From an uncultured Anaerobutyricum sp. (GTDB lineage: Bacteria > Bacillota > Clostridia > Lachnospirales > Lachnospiraceae), in contig NZ_CAKRCF010000006.1 of assembly GCF_934307085.1 (NCBI RefSeq), forward strand, positions 1 to 64,000: a DNA stretch of 64,000 nt, written 5' to 3'. Positions 26,756 through 34,734 of this stretch are shown here, piece after piece. The translations under genes were made by a program, and so were the position numbers. The notes beneath the pieces are model-generated. The model did not search any database. It saw only the letters and a program-made list of their open reading frames with translations, and was not told the origin of the DNA. Positions within the stretch are counted from its first letter, which is position 1; each line of letters begins with the position of its first letter.

Positions 26756-28851
26756 TGGCAAAAGCAATTATGATACAGGGAACAATGTCCAATTCGGGAA
26801 AAACCTTTGTTACAGCAGGTCTTTGCAGAGTATTTAAACAGGATGGATATAAGGTGGCTCCTTTTAAATCTCAGAACATGGCATTGAATTCTTACATTAC
26901 TAAAGAAGGACTAGAGATTGGACGTGCACAGGCCATGCAGGCAGAGGCGGCAATGATTGAGCCGACCCACTGGATGAATCCAATCCTGTTAAAACCGACA
27001 AGCAATATGGGATCTCAGGTTATTGTAAACGGAGAGGTTTATGATAATTTAAGTGCCCAGGAATATTATAGGATGAAAGATAACCTTGCACCGGAAGTTA
27101 TGAAGGCATTTAATCATCTCTCCGAAGAAAATGACATTATTGTTATTGAAGGTGCGGGTTCCCCAGCAGAAATTAATCTTGCGGAAAATGATATTGTAAA
27201 TATGGGAATGGCAAAAATGGCGGATGCACCAGTTATTCTTGTTGCAGATATCGACAGAGGAGGCGTATTTGCTTCTGCTTATGGAACAATTAAGTTACTT
27301 CCAGTGGATGAACAGGACCGTTTTTGTGGAATTGTCATCAATAAATTTAGGGGTGATGTGGATATCTTAAAACCAGGATTATCTATGTTAGAAGATTTAA
27401 CTGGAAAACCGGTACTGGGTGTAATTCCAATGGAAAAAATAGATGTAGATGATGAGGATAGTTTGTCTGATCGTCTGAATCAGAAAACAATTACAGAAGG
27501 AATTGATGTTGCAGTTATCCGGCTTCCTCATATATCTAATTTTACCGATTTTAGTGTTTTTGAATTAATTGATGGGGTTTCTCTTCGTTATGTAACGGAT
27601 AAAAAAGAACTTGGCAATCCAGATTTGATTCTTCTTCCAGGGACAAAAAATACAATGGGAGATATGGAATGGCTTATAGAGAGCGGCTTAGAAGGTGCAA
27701 TTATCCGTGCAGCAAGGACAACAAGAGTCATCGGAATCTGCGGAGGCTTTCAGCTTCTTGGTAAGGAAATGCATGACCCGGATGGAGTAGAACATGGTGG
27801 GAATATGCGTGGACTTGGACTTCTTGATACAAAAACAGTATTTAAAGAGGCAAAGACAAGAACGAGAATTCACGGACATATTTTTGAAGAACATAATATT
27901 TATAACCTTGATAATCTTTCGGTAGAAGGCTACGAAATTCATATGGGAACAACAGAGAATCTTGGGGAAGCAATTCCAATGATTTCTCTTGAAGATGGAA
28001 GAACGGATGCATATATGACAAAAGATGGTCGTGTATGGGGTAGTTATCTGCATGGAATCTTTGATAATGAAGACTTAGTATTTGCTCTTGTGCAGGATAT
28101 TATGAAAGAAAAAGGAATTAATCCTGCAGAAAATCATCTTAGTATAGCAGAATACAAAGAAATACAGTATAATAAGCTCGCAGATTTAATTCGAAACAGT
28201 CTGAATATGGATGCAGTTTATAAAGCTGTATTTGGAGATAACTTTGAAAATGAGAAAGAAGGGGCAGAAAAGGGATCTGAAAGCAAAGCAGAGGAGAAAA
28301 TCCGCTGTGGAGGAATGAAAGACGATACTTCAGGTAAGGGTCTGGTACATATTTACTGTGGCGATGGCAAAGGAAAGACAACGACAAGTGTTGGTTTAAC
28401 TGTTCGTGCAGCGGGAAGTGGTAAGAAAGTTCTGTTCCATCAGTTTTTGAAAGATAACAGCTCCAGCGAGAGAGAAATTCTTGAAAAACAGCCGGAAATT
28501 ACAATTGTTCCAGGAAGAGAAATGCAGAAGTTTACTTTCCAGATGGATGAAGAAGAACTGAATGAACTTCGTGAGTACAATAATGATATGTTGGACAAGC
28601 TTTTTGAAATGGCAAAAGATTACGATATACTTGTTATGGATGAGAGTGTATATTCCATTGATAAAGACCTTTTAGATGAAGAAAAACTTATAAAGCATCT
28701 TGAAGAAAAGCCATTTGCGTTGGAAGTTGTACTTACCGGTAGAAATCCTTCTCAGGCATTGATGGACCATGCCGATTATATTTCCGAAATTAAAAAAGTA
28801 AAACATCCATTTGATAAGGGAGTAAGCTCCCGCATGGGAATCGAGATGTAA
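26752..28851 (+). CDS. cbiP-cobO: Fused cobyric acid synthase / cob(I)yrinic acid a,c-diamide adenosyltransferase
   Basis: 699 residues; start ATG 26752 or 26755 after AAGGGGGAA. Residues 1-~495 are CbiP (CobQ), which amidates the b, d, e and g side chains: MIQGTMSNSGKTFVTAGLCR, KSQNMALNSYIT, and glutaminase Cys330 in IGICGGFQLLG. A charged, low-complexity linker of about 35 residues (rich in K, E, G, S) leads to a CobA/CobO-type corrinoid adenosyltransferase (about 530-699) with P-loop GDGKGKTTTS at 537 and the ILVMDESVYSI motif. The second domain lacks nothing obvious. The two reactions are adjacent in the pathway, so substrate hand-over is plausible. Confidence 0.93.
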   Translation: MMAKAIMIQGTMSNSGKTFVTAGLCRVFKQDGYKVAPFKSQNMALNSYITKEGLEIGRAQAMQAEAAMIEPTHWMNPILLKPTSNMGSQVIVNGEVYDNLSAQEYYRMKDNLAPEVMKAFNHLSEENDIIVIEGAGSPAEINLAENDIVNMGMAKMADAPVILVADIDRGGVFASAYGTIKLLPVDEQDRFCGIVINKFRGDVDILKPGLSMLEDLTGKPVLGVIPMEKIDVDDEDSLSDRLNQKTITEGIDVAVIRLPHISNFTDFSVFELIDGVSLRYVTDKKELGNPDLILLPGTKNTMGDMEWLIESGLEGAIIRAARTTRVIGICGGFQLLGKEMHDPDGVEHGGNMRGLGLLDTKTVFKEAKTRTRIHGHIFEEHNIYNLDNLSVEGYEIHMGTTENLGEAIPMISLEDGRTDAYMTKDGRVWGSYLHGIFDNEDLVFALVQDIMKEKGINPAENHLSIAEYKEIQYNKLADLIRNSLNMDAVYKAVFGDNFENEKEGAEKGSESKAEEKIRCGGMKDDTSGKGLVHIYCGDGKGKTTTSVGLTVRAAGSGKKVLFHQFLKDNSSSEREILEKQPEITIVPGREMQKFTFQMDEEELNELREYNNDMLDKLFEMAKDYDILVMDESVYSIDKDLLDEEKLIKHLEEKPFALEVVLTGRNPSQALMDHADYISEIKKVKHPFDKGVSSRMGIEM

Positions 28852-28853
28852 AA

Positions 28854-29480
28854 ATGGCATATTTTCCAATATTTACACAAATTGAAGGAAAGCGATGTCT
28901 TATTATAGGCGGTGGAAAAGTAGCAGCAAGGAAAGTACGTACGCTGTTGCAGTATGGAGCCAATATTGTTGTGGTGGCAGAAAAAGTATGTGAAGAAATC
29001 AAGAAAATTCTTCCAGAGGAAAATCTACTGGAAAGTCGGAAGAAAGCTTTTTTTGAAAAGGAGATTCACAAAGCTTTTCTTGTCATAGCTGCAACAAGTA
29101 ATCGTGAGGAAAACCACTATATTGCAGAACTTTGTCATGATTGTAATGTCCTTGTAAATGTGGCGGATTCCGAAGAAGAATCCAGTTTTATTTTCCCATC
29201 CATTGTCCGCAAGGGAGATATCAGCATTGGTATTAACAGTGGGACAGGAAGTCCAACCGTATCCAAGCAGATTCGCAAACAAATAGAAAAAGCTGTTCCG
29301 GATTATTATGCAGATATTGCAGTTTTTATGGGGGAACTCCGTGAATATGTAAAGATGAACTTTAAAGAGGAACCGCAGAGGCGCTATATTTTAAAAACGG
29401 CGGCGGCACAGGCATTTTCAGAAGAAAGAGTTCTTACCGAAAAAGAAATAGAAGAAATAATAAGGCAGGGACCAAAATGA
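28854..29480 (+). CDS. Precorrin-2 dehydrogenase (siroheme synthase N-terminal type)
   Basis: 208 residues. FPIFTQIEGKRCLIIGGGKV with GGGKVAARK is the NAD-binding start of the Met8/CysG-N/SirC family, and NVADSEEESSFIFPSIVRKG plus GINSGTGSPTVSKQIRKQIE complete it. It oxidises precorrin-2 to sirohydrochlorin, the substrate of CbiK. Some members also chelate iron or cobalt; this cannot be decided from sequence. It starts two bases after cbiP-cobO and overlaps the GNAT gene by four bases. Confidence 0.92.
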   Translation: MAYFPIFTQIEGKRCLIIGGGKVAARKVRTLLQYGANIVVVAEKVCEEIKKILPEENLLESRKKAFFEKEIHKAFLVIAATSNREENHYIAELCHDCNVLVNVADSEEESSFIFPSIVRKGDISIGINSGTGSPTVSKQIRKQIEKAVPDYYADIAVFMGELREYVKMNFKEEPQRRYILKTAAAQAFSEERVLTEKEIEEIIRQGPK

Positions 29481-29908
29481 TAGAATTAGTAGAAGATAAA
29501 TTAGACATAGATACTTATCTAGAGCTTCGTCAGTCCGTTAACTTCAGAAAGTTAACAAGAGACCAGGCAAAAAAGGGACTGAGCAACAGTATGTATACAT
29601 TAGTTGCTTTTAAGGATGGAAAGGCGGTCGGTATGGGCAGAATCGTAGGGGATGGAGCCATTATCTGTTATGTACAGGACTTGATTATCCGTCCAGAAGT
29701 TCAGGGAGAAGGTATCGGAGGACTTATTTTAGAGACCTTAAAGAAGTTTGTCATTCAGGAAGGATACGAGGGAACAACAATGATGTTTGACCTGATGTGT
29801 GCCAAAGGAAGAGAAGAATTTTATAAAAAGCATGGATTTATTGCAAGACCAACTGAGGATTTAGGACCAGGGATGATTCAGTTCATTCAGATTGGGGAGA
29901 AGGAGTAG
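29477..29908 (+). CDS. GNAT family N-acetyltransferase
   Basis: 143 residues. The acetyl-CoA loop is seen in IRPEVQGEGIGGLILETL (consensus Q/RxxGxG/A), preceded by the beta strand YVQDLII and followed by FYKKHGFIARPTEDLGPGM. The substrate is unknown. Its ATG overlaps the stop of the precorrin-2 dehydrogenase, so it is co-translated inside the cobalamin cluster. That position may be accidental or may reflect a link to amine intermediates; no published B12 role for such a protein is known to me. Confidence 0.88.
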   Translation: MIELVEDKLDIDTYLELRQSVNFRKLTRDQAKKGLSNSMYTLVAFKDGKAVGMGRIVGDGAIICYVQDLIIRPEVQGEGIGGLILETLKKFVIQEGYEGTTMMFDLMCAKGREEFYKKHGFIARPTEDLGPGMIQFIQIGEKE

Positions 29909-29924
29909 TCCACTACGTTGCCAT

Positions 29925-29991
29925 CATTTAGGCAAAATCGTCTACAAATTGTAACGTGTATTTTGCAAGAAAGTATTTTTTAATACGCTCT
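29925..29991 (-). repeat. Short dispersed element downstream of the GNAT gene
   Basis: Read on the minus strand it runs CCAGAGCGTATTAAAAAATA, then CTTTCTTGCAAAATACACG, TTACAATTTGTAGACGATTT and TGCC. It aligns over about 60 bases with the minus-strand reading of 37881-37960. It starts about 17 bases after the stop codon. The rest of the 276-bp spacer before hemB is AT-rich with no recognised signal. Confidence 0.65.
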
Positions 29992-30184
29992 GGTAAAGTT
30001 GCTTTTTATGTCCAATGTGGTAAAATATAAGCGTTAAAAATGTACTTTTTGTAACCGTTTAGAAGTATGTCATTTTAAATAGATAAATAGCTTAAAATTG
30101 TAAACATGATATGTTTTGTGATTTAGTAAAGTTCTGAATGGTTGTTAAATTTTAATGGTACTTATATAGTTAGGAGAATTTATT

Positions 30185-31153
30185 ATGATTAGAAGAAGAC
30201 GTCTTCGTGCAACAGAAAACTTACGTGCATTAGTTCGTGAGACATCCGTAAGTGTATCCGATTTAATTTATCCATTATTTGTTATTGAGGGAAAGGACAT
30301 TAAGAATCCAATTGATTCCATGCCAGGAATCTACCAGTATTCTATTGACCGTTTAGATGAGGAATTAGACCGCATTCGTGAGGCGGGGGTAAAGGGGGTT
30401 CTCTTATTTGGAATTCCGGAACATAAAGATGAATGTGGAACAGAAGCATACAATGAACACGGAATTATTCAGGAAGCAATTCGTTACATTAAAAAGGTAT
30501 TTCCTGAATTGGTTGTAATTGCTGATATTTGTCTTTGCGAATATACTTCTCATGGACATTGTGGTCTTATTAAAGATGGTATTATCTTAAATGATGAAAC
30601 ACTTCCATTGCTTGCTAAGACTGCTGTAACATGTGCTCAGGCAGGGGCAGATATGGTTGCCCCATCAAATATGATGGATGGTCATATTGCCGCAATTCGT
30701 GAAGCTTTGGATGAAGCAGGATACAAGATGACACCAATCATGGCTTACAGTGCCAAAATGGCTTCTGGATATTATGGACCGTTCCGTGATGCGGCACATT
30801 CTGCACCAGGATTTGGGGATAGAAAAACTTACCAGATGGATTACCATAATCCAAGAGAAGCTATGCGTGACATCCAGGATGATATTGATGAGGGAGCAGA
30901 TATTATTATCATTAAGCCAGCACTTGCTTTCCTTGATATTTTAAAAACAGCATCCTGGGAAACAGATATGCCACTGTGTGCATATAATGTAAGCGGCGAA
31001 TATTCTATGGTAAAAGCTGCTGCAGCAAACGGCTGGATTGATGAGAAAAAGATTGTTATGGAAAATATGATTGGAATGAAGAGAGCCGGTGCCCAGATGA
31101 TTATCACATATCATGCACTTGACGTAGCAAAGTGGTTAAGAGAAGAACAGTAA
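30185..31153 (+). CDS. hemB: Porphobilinogen synthase (delta-aminolevulinate dehydratase)
   Basis: 322 residues. It condenses two 5-aminolevulinate molecules to porphobilinogen. Schiff-base lysines are Lys191 in YSAKMASGYYGPFRDAA and Lys244 in IIIKPALAFLDIL. The segment ICLCEYTSHGHCG has the cysteines of the zinc-dependent type. RRRRLRATENLRALVRET is a typical N-terminus. It closes the tetrapyrrole cluster and feeds the HemC domain 18 kb upstream. GTTAGGAGAA is its ribosome-binding site. Confidence 0.96.
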   Translation: MIRRRRLRATENLRALVRETSVSVSDLIYPLFVIEGKDIKNPIDSMPGIYQYSIDRLDEELDRIREAGVKGVLLFGIPEHKDECGTEAYNEHGIIQEAIRYIKKVFPELVVIADICLCEYTSHGHCGLIKDGIILNDETLPLLAKTAVTCAQAGADMVAPSNMMDGHIAAIREALDEAGYKMTPIMAYSAKMASGYYGPFRDAAHSAPGFGDRKTYQMDYHNPREAMRDIQDDIDEGADIIIIKPALAFLDILKTASWETDMPLCAYNVSGEYSMVKAAAANGWIDEKKIVMENMIGMKRAGAQMIITYHALDVAKWLREEQ

Positions 31154-31254
31154 TCTAAAACTACTCTCTACAACAGAAAAAGGAAGATATGCTTTCAGCG
31201 ACCAACAAGCCAAAAGCATTCTTCCTTTTCCTGTTATGCAAAGTATAGTGATTA
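31151..31254. terminator. Long hairpin after hemB (element E)
   Basis: Bases 31172-31196 and 31212-31235 form a near-perfect 24-bp stem (AACAGAAAAAGGAAG with CTTCCTTTTCCTGTT). Weaker pairing continues outward so that the structure starts at the hemB stop codon (TAATC at 31151 with GATTA at 31250). There is no clear U-tract, so it may be an mRNA-stabilising hairpin or a relative of the giant palindromes rather than a standard terminator. Confidence 0.65.
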
Positions 31255-31647
31255 ATCCTATTCAGAATACATGAAATGAATTAATCTAAATTTATTATAA
31301 TACATTTTTAGGAAAAAAGCGATACTTAATTAAAAAAATAGTAAAAAAATACAGTTTTAATTTTGTTTAGAAATAATAGCCGTTTTTTTGTATAAAGGTG
31401 TGGCTAAATAATTATTATAAAAAATAAGGTGTTTAAACCAGAGGAAGTTTTACTTTGAATAGTTATTATAAAGTTGTATATGACAATATTTTCTCAGTTG
31501 ATTAAATAATATTGAAAAAAATTATCATTAATATTATACTAAAGTGTGTTCGAAATATAAATATTGAGGAGAAGAAATTCTGAATGTTTATATCAAGATA
31601 ATTATAATAGAAATGATTAATATATTATACTACAGGAGGAAATAAAT
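31255..31647. other. Upstream region of feoAB
   Basis: About 390 bases, extremely AT-rich. It should hold the feoAB promoter. Stretches such as AAAAATTATCATTAATATTA (from about 31515) and AAGATAATTATAATAG (from about 31594) loosely resemble Fur-type boxes, but no perfect dyad is present. No gene seen. Confidence 0.35.
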
Positions 31648-31881
31648 ATGACTTTAGCACAGCTACCTGTGGGAAAAGAAGGAGTTATTGAAACAGTAGG
31701 TGGGGCAGGGAATCTGCGCTGCCGTTTTTTGGATATGGGGCTTATTCCAGGAACAAAAATTAAGGTGCTTAAGATGGCACCGATGGGAGATCCTATACAG
31801 ATTCATCTTCGCGGATATGATGTTACAATCCGAAAAGAGGATGCAGAAAAAATAGTATTAAAGGAGGGATCTGTTCAGTGA
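31648..31881 (+). CDS. feoA: Ferrous iron transport protein A
   Basis: 77 residues, the usual size. This small SH3-like cytoplasmic protein supports FeoB. LGLIPGTKIKVLKMAPMGDP-like sequence (DMGLIPGTKIKVLKMAPMG) and IHLRGYDVTIRKEDAEKI are the family signature. It overlaps feoB by four bases and has a strong AGGAGGAAA site. Confidence 0.95.
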   Translation: MTLAQLPVGKEGVIETVGGAGNLRCRFLDMGLIPGTKIKVLKMAPMGDPIQIHLRGYDVTIRKEDAEKIVLKEGSVQ

Positions 31882-33884
31882 TTTTTGCATTAGTTGGTAA
31901 CCAGAACTGTGGAAAGACAACGCTGTTTAACCAGATGACAGGTTCAAATCAGCATGTTGGTAATTTCCCAGGGGTAACGGTAGATCAGAAAATGGGAAAG
32001 TTTTCTGTGGGTTCTGCGGAAGGGTCGGTTGTGGATCTTCCGGGAATTTATTCTCTTCGTCCATATACAAATGAAGAGATTGTTACAAGAGATTTTATTC
32101 TAAAGGAAAAGCCGGATGGAATTATAAATATAGTTGATGCTACGAATATTGAGCGAAATTTATATCTGACATTACAGCTTATTGAAATGCGTATTCCGAT
32201 GGTACTGGCTTTAAATATGATGGATGAGGTAAGGAACAATGGTGGTTCAATTAATGTAAAGGAAATGAGCCGCCTATTAGGTATTCCGATTATTCCAATC
32301 AGTGCGATTCGAAATGAAGGTGTGGAAGATTTAATACATACCGCCTGCGAAGTGGCAGAGGCGAAACAGTATCCTAAGGTATATGATTTCTGCACACCAG
32401 GTCCAGTGCATCGTTGTATACACGGTTTATATCATCAGCTGGAAGATCATGCCAGCCGTGCTGGTATGAATGGACGTTTTGCCGCAGTAAAGGTGATTGA
32501 AGGAGATCAGGATATTATTAAGCGTTTGAAGCTTTCGGAAAATGAGCTTGAAATGATGGAACACAGCATCATTGAGATGGAAACCGACAGGGGGCTTGAC
32601 CGTAATGCAGCAATAGCGGATATGCGTTATAATTTTATTGAAAACGTCTGTGAAAAATCCGTAGTAAAATGTCAGGTGAGTAAAGAATATGAACGAAGTG
32701 TGCGGATAGATAACGTACTTACGAATCGTTATCTGGCACTCCCGGTATTTGTGGGAATTATGGTATTCATTTTCTGGATGACATTTGGTCCATTTGGCTC
32801 GTTTTTATGTGATGCATTGAGTGCTGGAATTGACTGGATTTCAAAAATAGTGGGAACTTTGCTTACGAATTATGGAATCAATCCGGTTGTAAAGAGCCTT
32901 GTTATTGATGGAATCTTTACTGGTGTAGGAAGTGTAGTAAGTTTTCTTCCTGTTATCTTAATTTTGTTTTTCTTCTTATCTATATTAGAAGATACAGGAT
33001 ATATGGCAAGAATTGCATTCGTTATGGATACTTTCTTACGTAAAATAGGGCTTTCTGGAAGAAGTTTTGTACCGATGCTTCTAGGCTTTGGATGTTCTGT
33101 ACCAGCGGTAATGGCAAGTAGAACACTTTCTTCTGAAAGAGATAGAAATCTTACGATTATGCTTATTCCGTTTATAAGCTGTTCCGCAAAAATACCGATT
33201 TACACGGTATTTACTGCAGCATTCTTCCCTCATAAAGGAGTACTTGTTATGTCATGCCTTTATTTTGGAGGAATTGTAACAGGAATTTTGATGGCATTAT
33301 TATTTAAAAAGGTTTTATTTACCGGAAAACCGATGCCATTTGTTATGGAACTTCCAAACTATCGTTTTCCATCTTTTAAGAGTGTTTTATTATTAATGTG
33401 GGAAAAAGCAAGAGATTTCTTAGAGAGAGCATTTACAATCATTTTCCTGGCGTCCATGATTATTTGGTTTTTACAGACATTTGACAGTAGATTAAATGTC
33501 GTAACGGACAGTGCAAATAGTTTACTTGCGATACTTGGACATTTACTTGCGCCGATTTTTAAACCACTTGGATTTGCAGACTGGAGAATTTCTACTGCAC
33601 TTGTAACAGGAATTACAGCAAAGGAAGCTGTAGTATCTACACTTAGTGTTTTATTAGGAACAAATGCAGCACATGTAACTGCAGCATTGGGTACATTATT
33701 TACTGTACGTTCTGCAGTAAGCTTCCTTGTTTTTACATTATTGTATACACCTTGTGTTGCGGCAATTGCTGCGATTAAACGGGAAATGAATTCAACATGG
33801 AAGACGATAGGAATTGTTATCATGCAGTGCACAGTTGCATGGGTTATGGCATGGATAGTATATATGATTTCTGGACTGATTTAG
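31878..33884 (+). CDS. feoB: Ferrous iron transporter B
   Basis: 668 residues. An N-terminal G domain (G1 GNQNCGKTTLF at 7-17, the switch segment GNFPGVTVD, DLPGIYSL, ALNMMDE) is followed from about residue 285 by a polytopic membrane domain with the gate motifs GFGCSVPAVMASR and CSAKIPIY. It imports Fe2+ under anaerobic conditions. The start is the ATG overlapping feoA (GTG at 31878 region: the codon read is GTG). The iron supply next to tetrapyrrole genes may be coincidental, as cobalamin needs cobalt. Confidence 0.96.
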   Translation: MIFALVGNQNCGKTTLFNQMTGSNQHVGNFPGVTVDQKMGKFSVGSAEGSVVDLPGIYSLRPYTNEEIVTRDFILKEKPDGIINIVDATNIERNLYLTLQLIEMRIPMVLALNMMDEVRNNGGSINVKEMSRLLGIPIIPISAIRNEGVEDLIHTACEVAEAKQYPKVYDFCTPGPVHRCIHGLYHQLEDHASRAGMNGRFAAVKVIEGDQDIIKRLKLSENELEMMEHSIIEMETDRGLDRNAAIADMRYNFIENVCEKSVVKCQVSKEYERSVRIDNVLTNRYLALPVFVGIMVFIFWMTFGPFGSFLCDALSAGIDWISKIVGTLLTNYGINPVVKSLVIDGIFTGVGSVVSFLPVILILFFFLSILEDTGYMARIAFVMDTFLRKIGLSGRSFVPMLLGFGCSVPAVMASRTLSSERDRNLTIMLIPFISCSAKIPIYTVFTAAFFPHKGVLVMSCLYFGGIVTGILMALLFKKVLFTGKPMPFVMELPNYRFPSFKSVLLLMWEKARDFLERAFTIIFLASMIIWFLQTFDSRLNVVTDSANSLLAILGHLLAPIFKPLGFADWRISTALVTGITAKEAVVSTLSVLLGTNAAHVTAALGTLFTVRSAVSFLVFTLLYTPCVAAIAAIKREMNSTWKTIGIVIMQCTVAWVMAWIVYMISGLI

Positions 33885-33935
33885 AGCATATTTGAAAAAT
33901 TATACCAGAAGAGTTTATACAATAGAAGATAATAT
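33882..33935 (+). repeat. Stop-codon-overlapping short element after feoB
   Basis: Begins TAGAGCATATTTGAAAAATT, where TAG is the feoB stop codon, then continues with CCAGAAGAGTTTATACAAT. This matches one end of the elements at 62005 and, in reverse, 37881 and 29925. The opposite end is not clear. Confidence 0.5.
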
Positions 33936-33941
33936 AATAAG

Positions 33942-33977
33942 AAAACAGATATGTGACATTTGTTACATATCTGTTTT
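33942..33977 (+). terminator. Intrinsic terminator of feoAB
   Basis: AAAACAGATATGT and ACATATCTGTTTTT form a 13-bp stem around a nine-base loop and end in a T-run. Confidence 0.85.
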
Positions 33978-33980
33978 TGA

Positions 33981-34119
33981 TATATAGAAGATACTATTAA
34001 TAGTCGTATCGTAGGAATCGATATGTATATGGTGAAGCCTTTTTGTGAGAATAAGATGATTAATGCGATAAAGCGATGTGTAGCGAAAGGTTCCAATATG
34101 GGGTTACATGAGAATCTGT
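33981..34119 (+). pseudogene. Possible remnant of a response-regulator receiver domain
   Basis: A 45-residue open stretch between two stops reads ...SRIVGIDMYMVKPFCENKMI then NAIKRCVAKGSN. The pattern G-I-D-x-Y-x-V-K-P-F followed by a terminal amphipathic helix is that of the C-terminal end of CheY-like receiver domains, where K-P is the conserved pair. No start signal or the rest of the domain is present, so if real it is a degraded fragment. Chance similarity cannot be excluded. Confidence 0.35.
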
Positions 34120-34221
34120 GATGAATTAAGAAACTTTTAGTTTACTTCTTATGGTGTATAGGATAGAATAGGGATATAACACAGATGGAAATTTTCTACT
34201 GTGAAGAAAGGTGGTGGAAGT

Positions 34222-34650
34222 ATGACAGTAATGTATTGGCTGGGAGCTGCGGCTATTTTTATTGTCATCGAGATTATCACAATGGGTCTCACAACAATAT
34301 GGTTTGCCGGAGGAGCCTTAGTAGGTGCAGTGATGGCTGCCTTTTCTCTGCCATTATGGAGTCAGATTATCGCATGTGTACTTATGTCAGTAATTCTTCT
34401 GATTCTGACAAGGCCGTGGGCATTGAAATATCTCAACAGCAGAACGGTTCGGACGAATGTAGACAGCTTGATTGGACAGACGGCTCTTGTAACGCAGGAC
34501 ATTGATAATCTCAATGCTAAGGGACAGGTCAAAGTTAAAGGGCAGATATGGACAGCAAGAAGTATTTCAGATGATGTACAGCTTCATGAAGGACAGAAGG
34601 TCACGATAGAATCTATTTCCGGAGTGAAAGTAATTGTAAAACCGATTTAA
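34222..34650 (+). CDS. NfeD-like membrane protein
   Basis: 142 residues from ATG 34222, preferred over the GTG 21 bases earlier because AAAGGTGGTGG precedes it. Three to four hydrophobic spans (YWLGAAAIFIVIEIITMG, TIWFAGGALVGAVMAAF, IIACVLMSVILLIL) are followed by an OB-fold tail with LIGQTALVTQDIDNLNAKG and GQIWTARS, the NfeD C-terminal signature. Such proteins are regularly encoded before an SPFH protein, as here, and act with it in membrane microdomains. Confidence 0.88.
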   Translation: MTVMYWLGAAAIFIVIEIITMGLTTIWFAGGALVGAVMAAFSLPLWSQIIACVLMSVILLILTRPWALKYLNSRTVRTNVDSLIGQTALVTQDIDNLNAKGQVKVKGQIWTARSISDDVQLHEGQKVTIESISGVKVIVKPI

Positions 34651-34734
34651 AAATGTATTCGTGGAGTTTTTTTCATTTGATTTTATTAAGAAGAGTCCGA
34701 GAATATATAGGGAAAAACAGGAGGTGTAATAGAT

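Noticed and set aside
31500-31620. Fur box before feoA
   Set aside because: Only loose AT-rich similarity, no clean dyad; expected by chance in such AT-rich sequence.
33359-33832. 157-codon open frame opposite feoB
   Set aside because: Antisense shadow of the FeoB membrane domain.
34185-34505. 106-codon frame overlapping the NfeD gene
   Set aside because: Wrong frame relative to the NfeD motifs and composition rich in Cys, Ser and Trp as in shadow frames.
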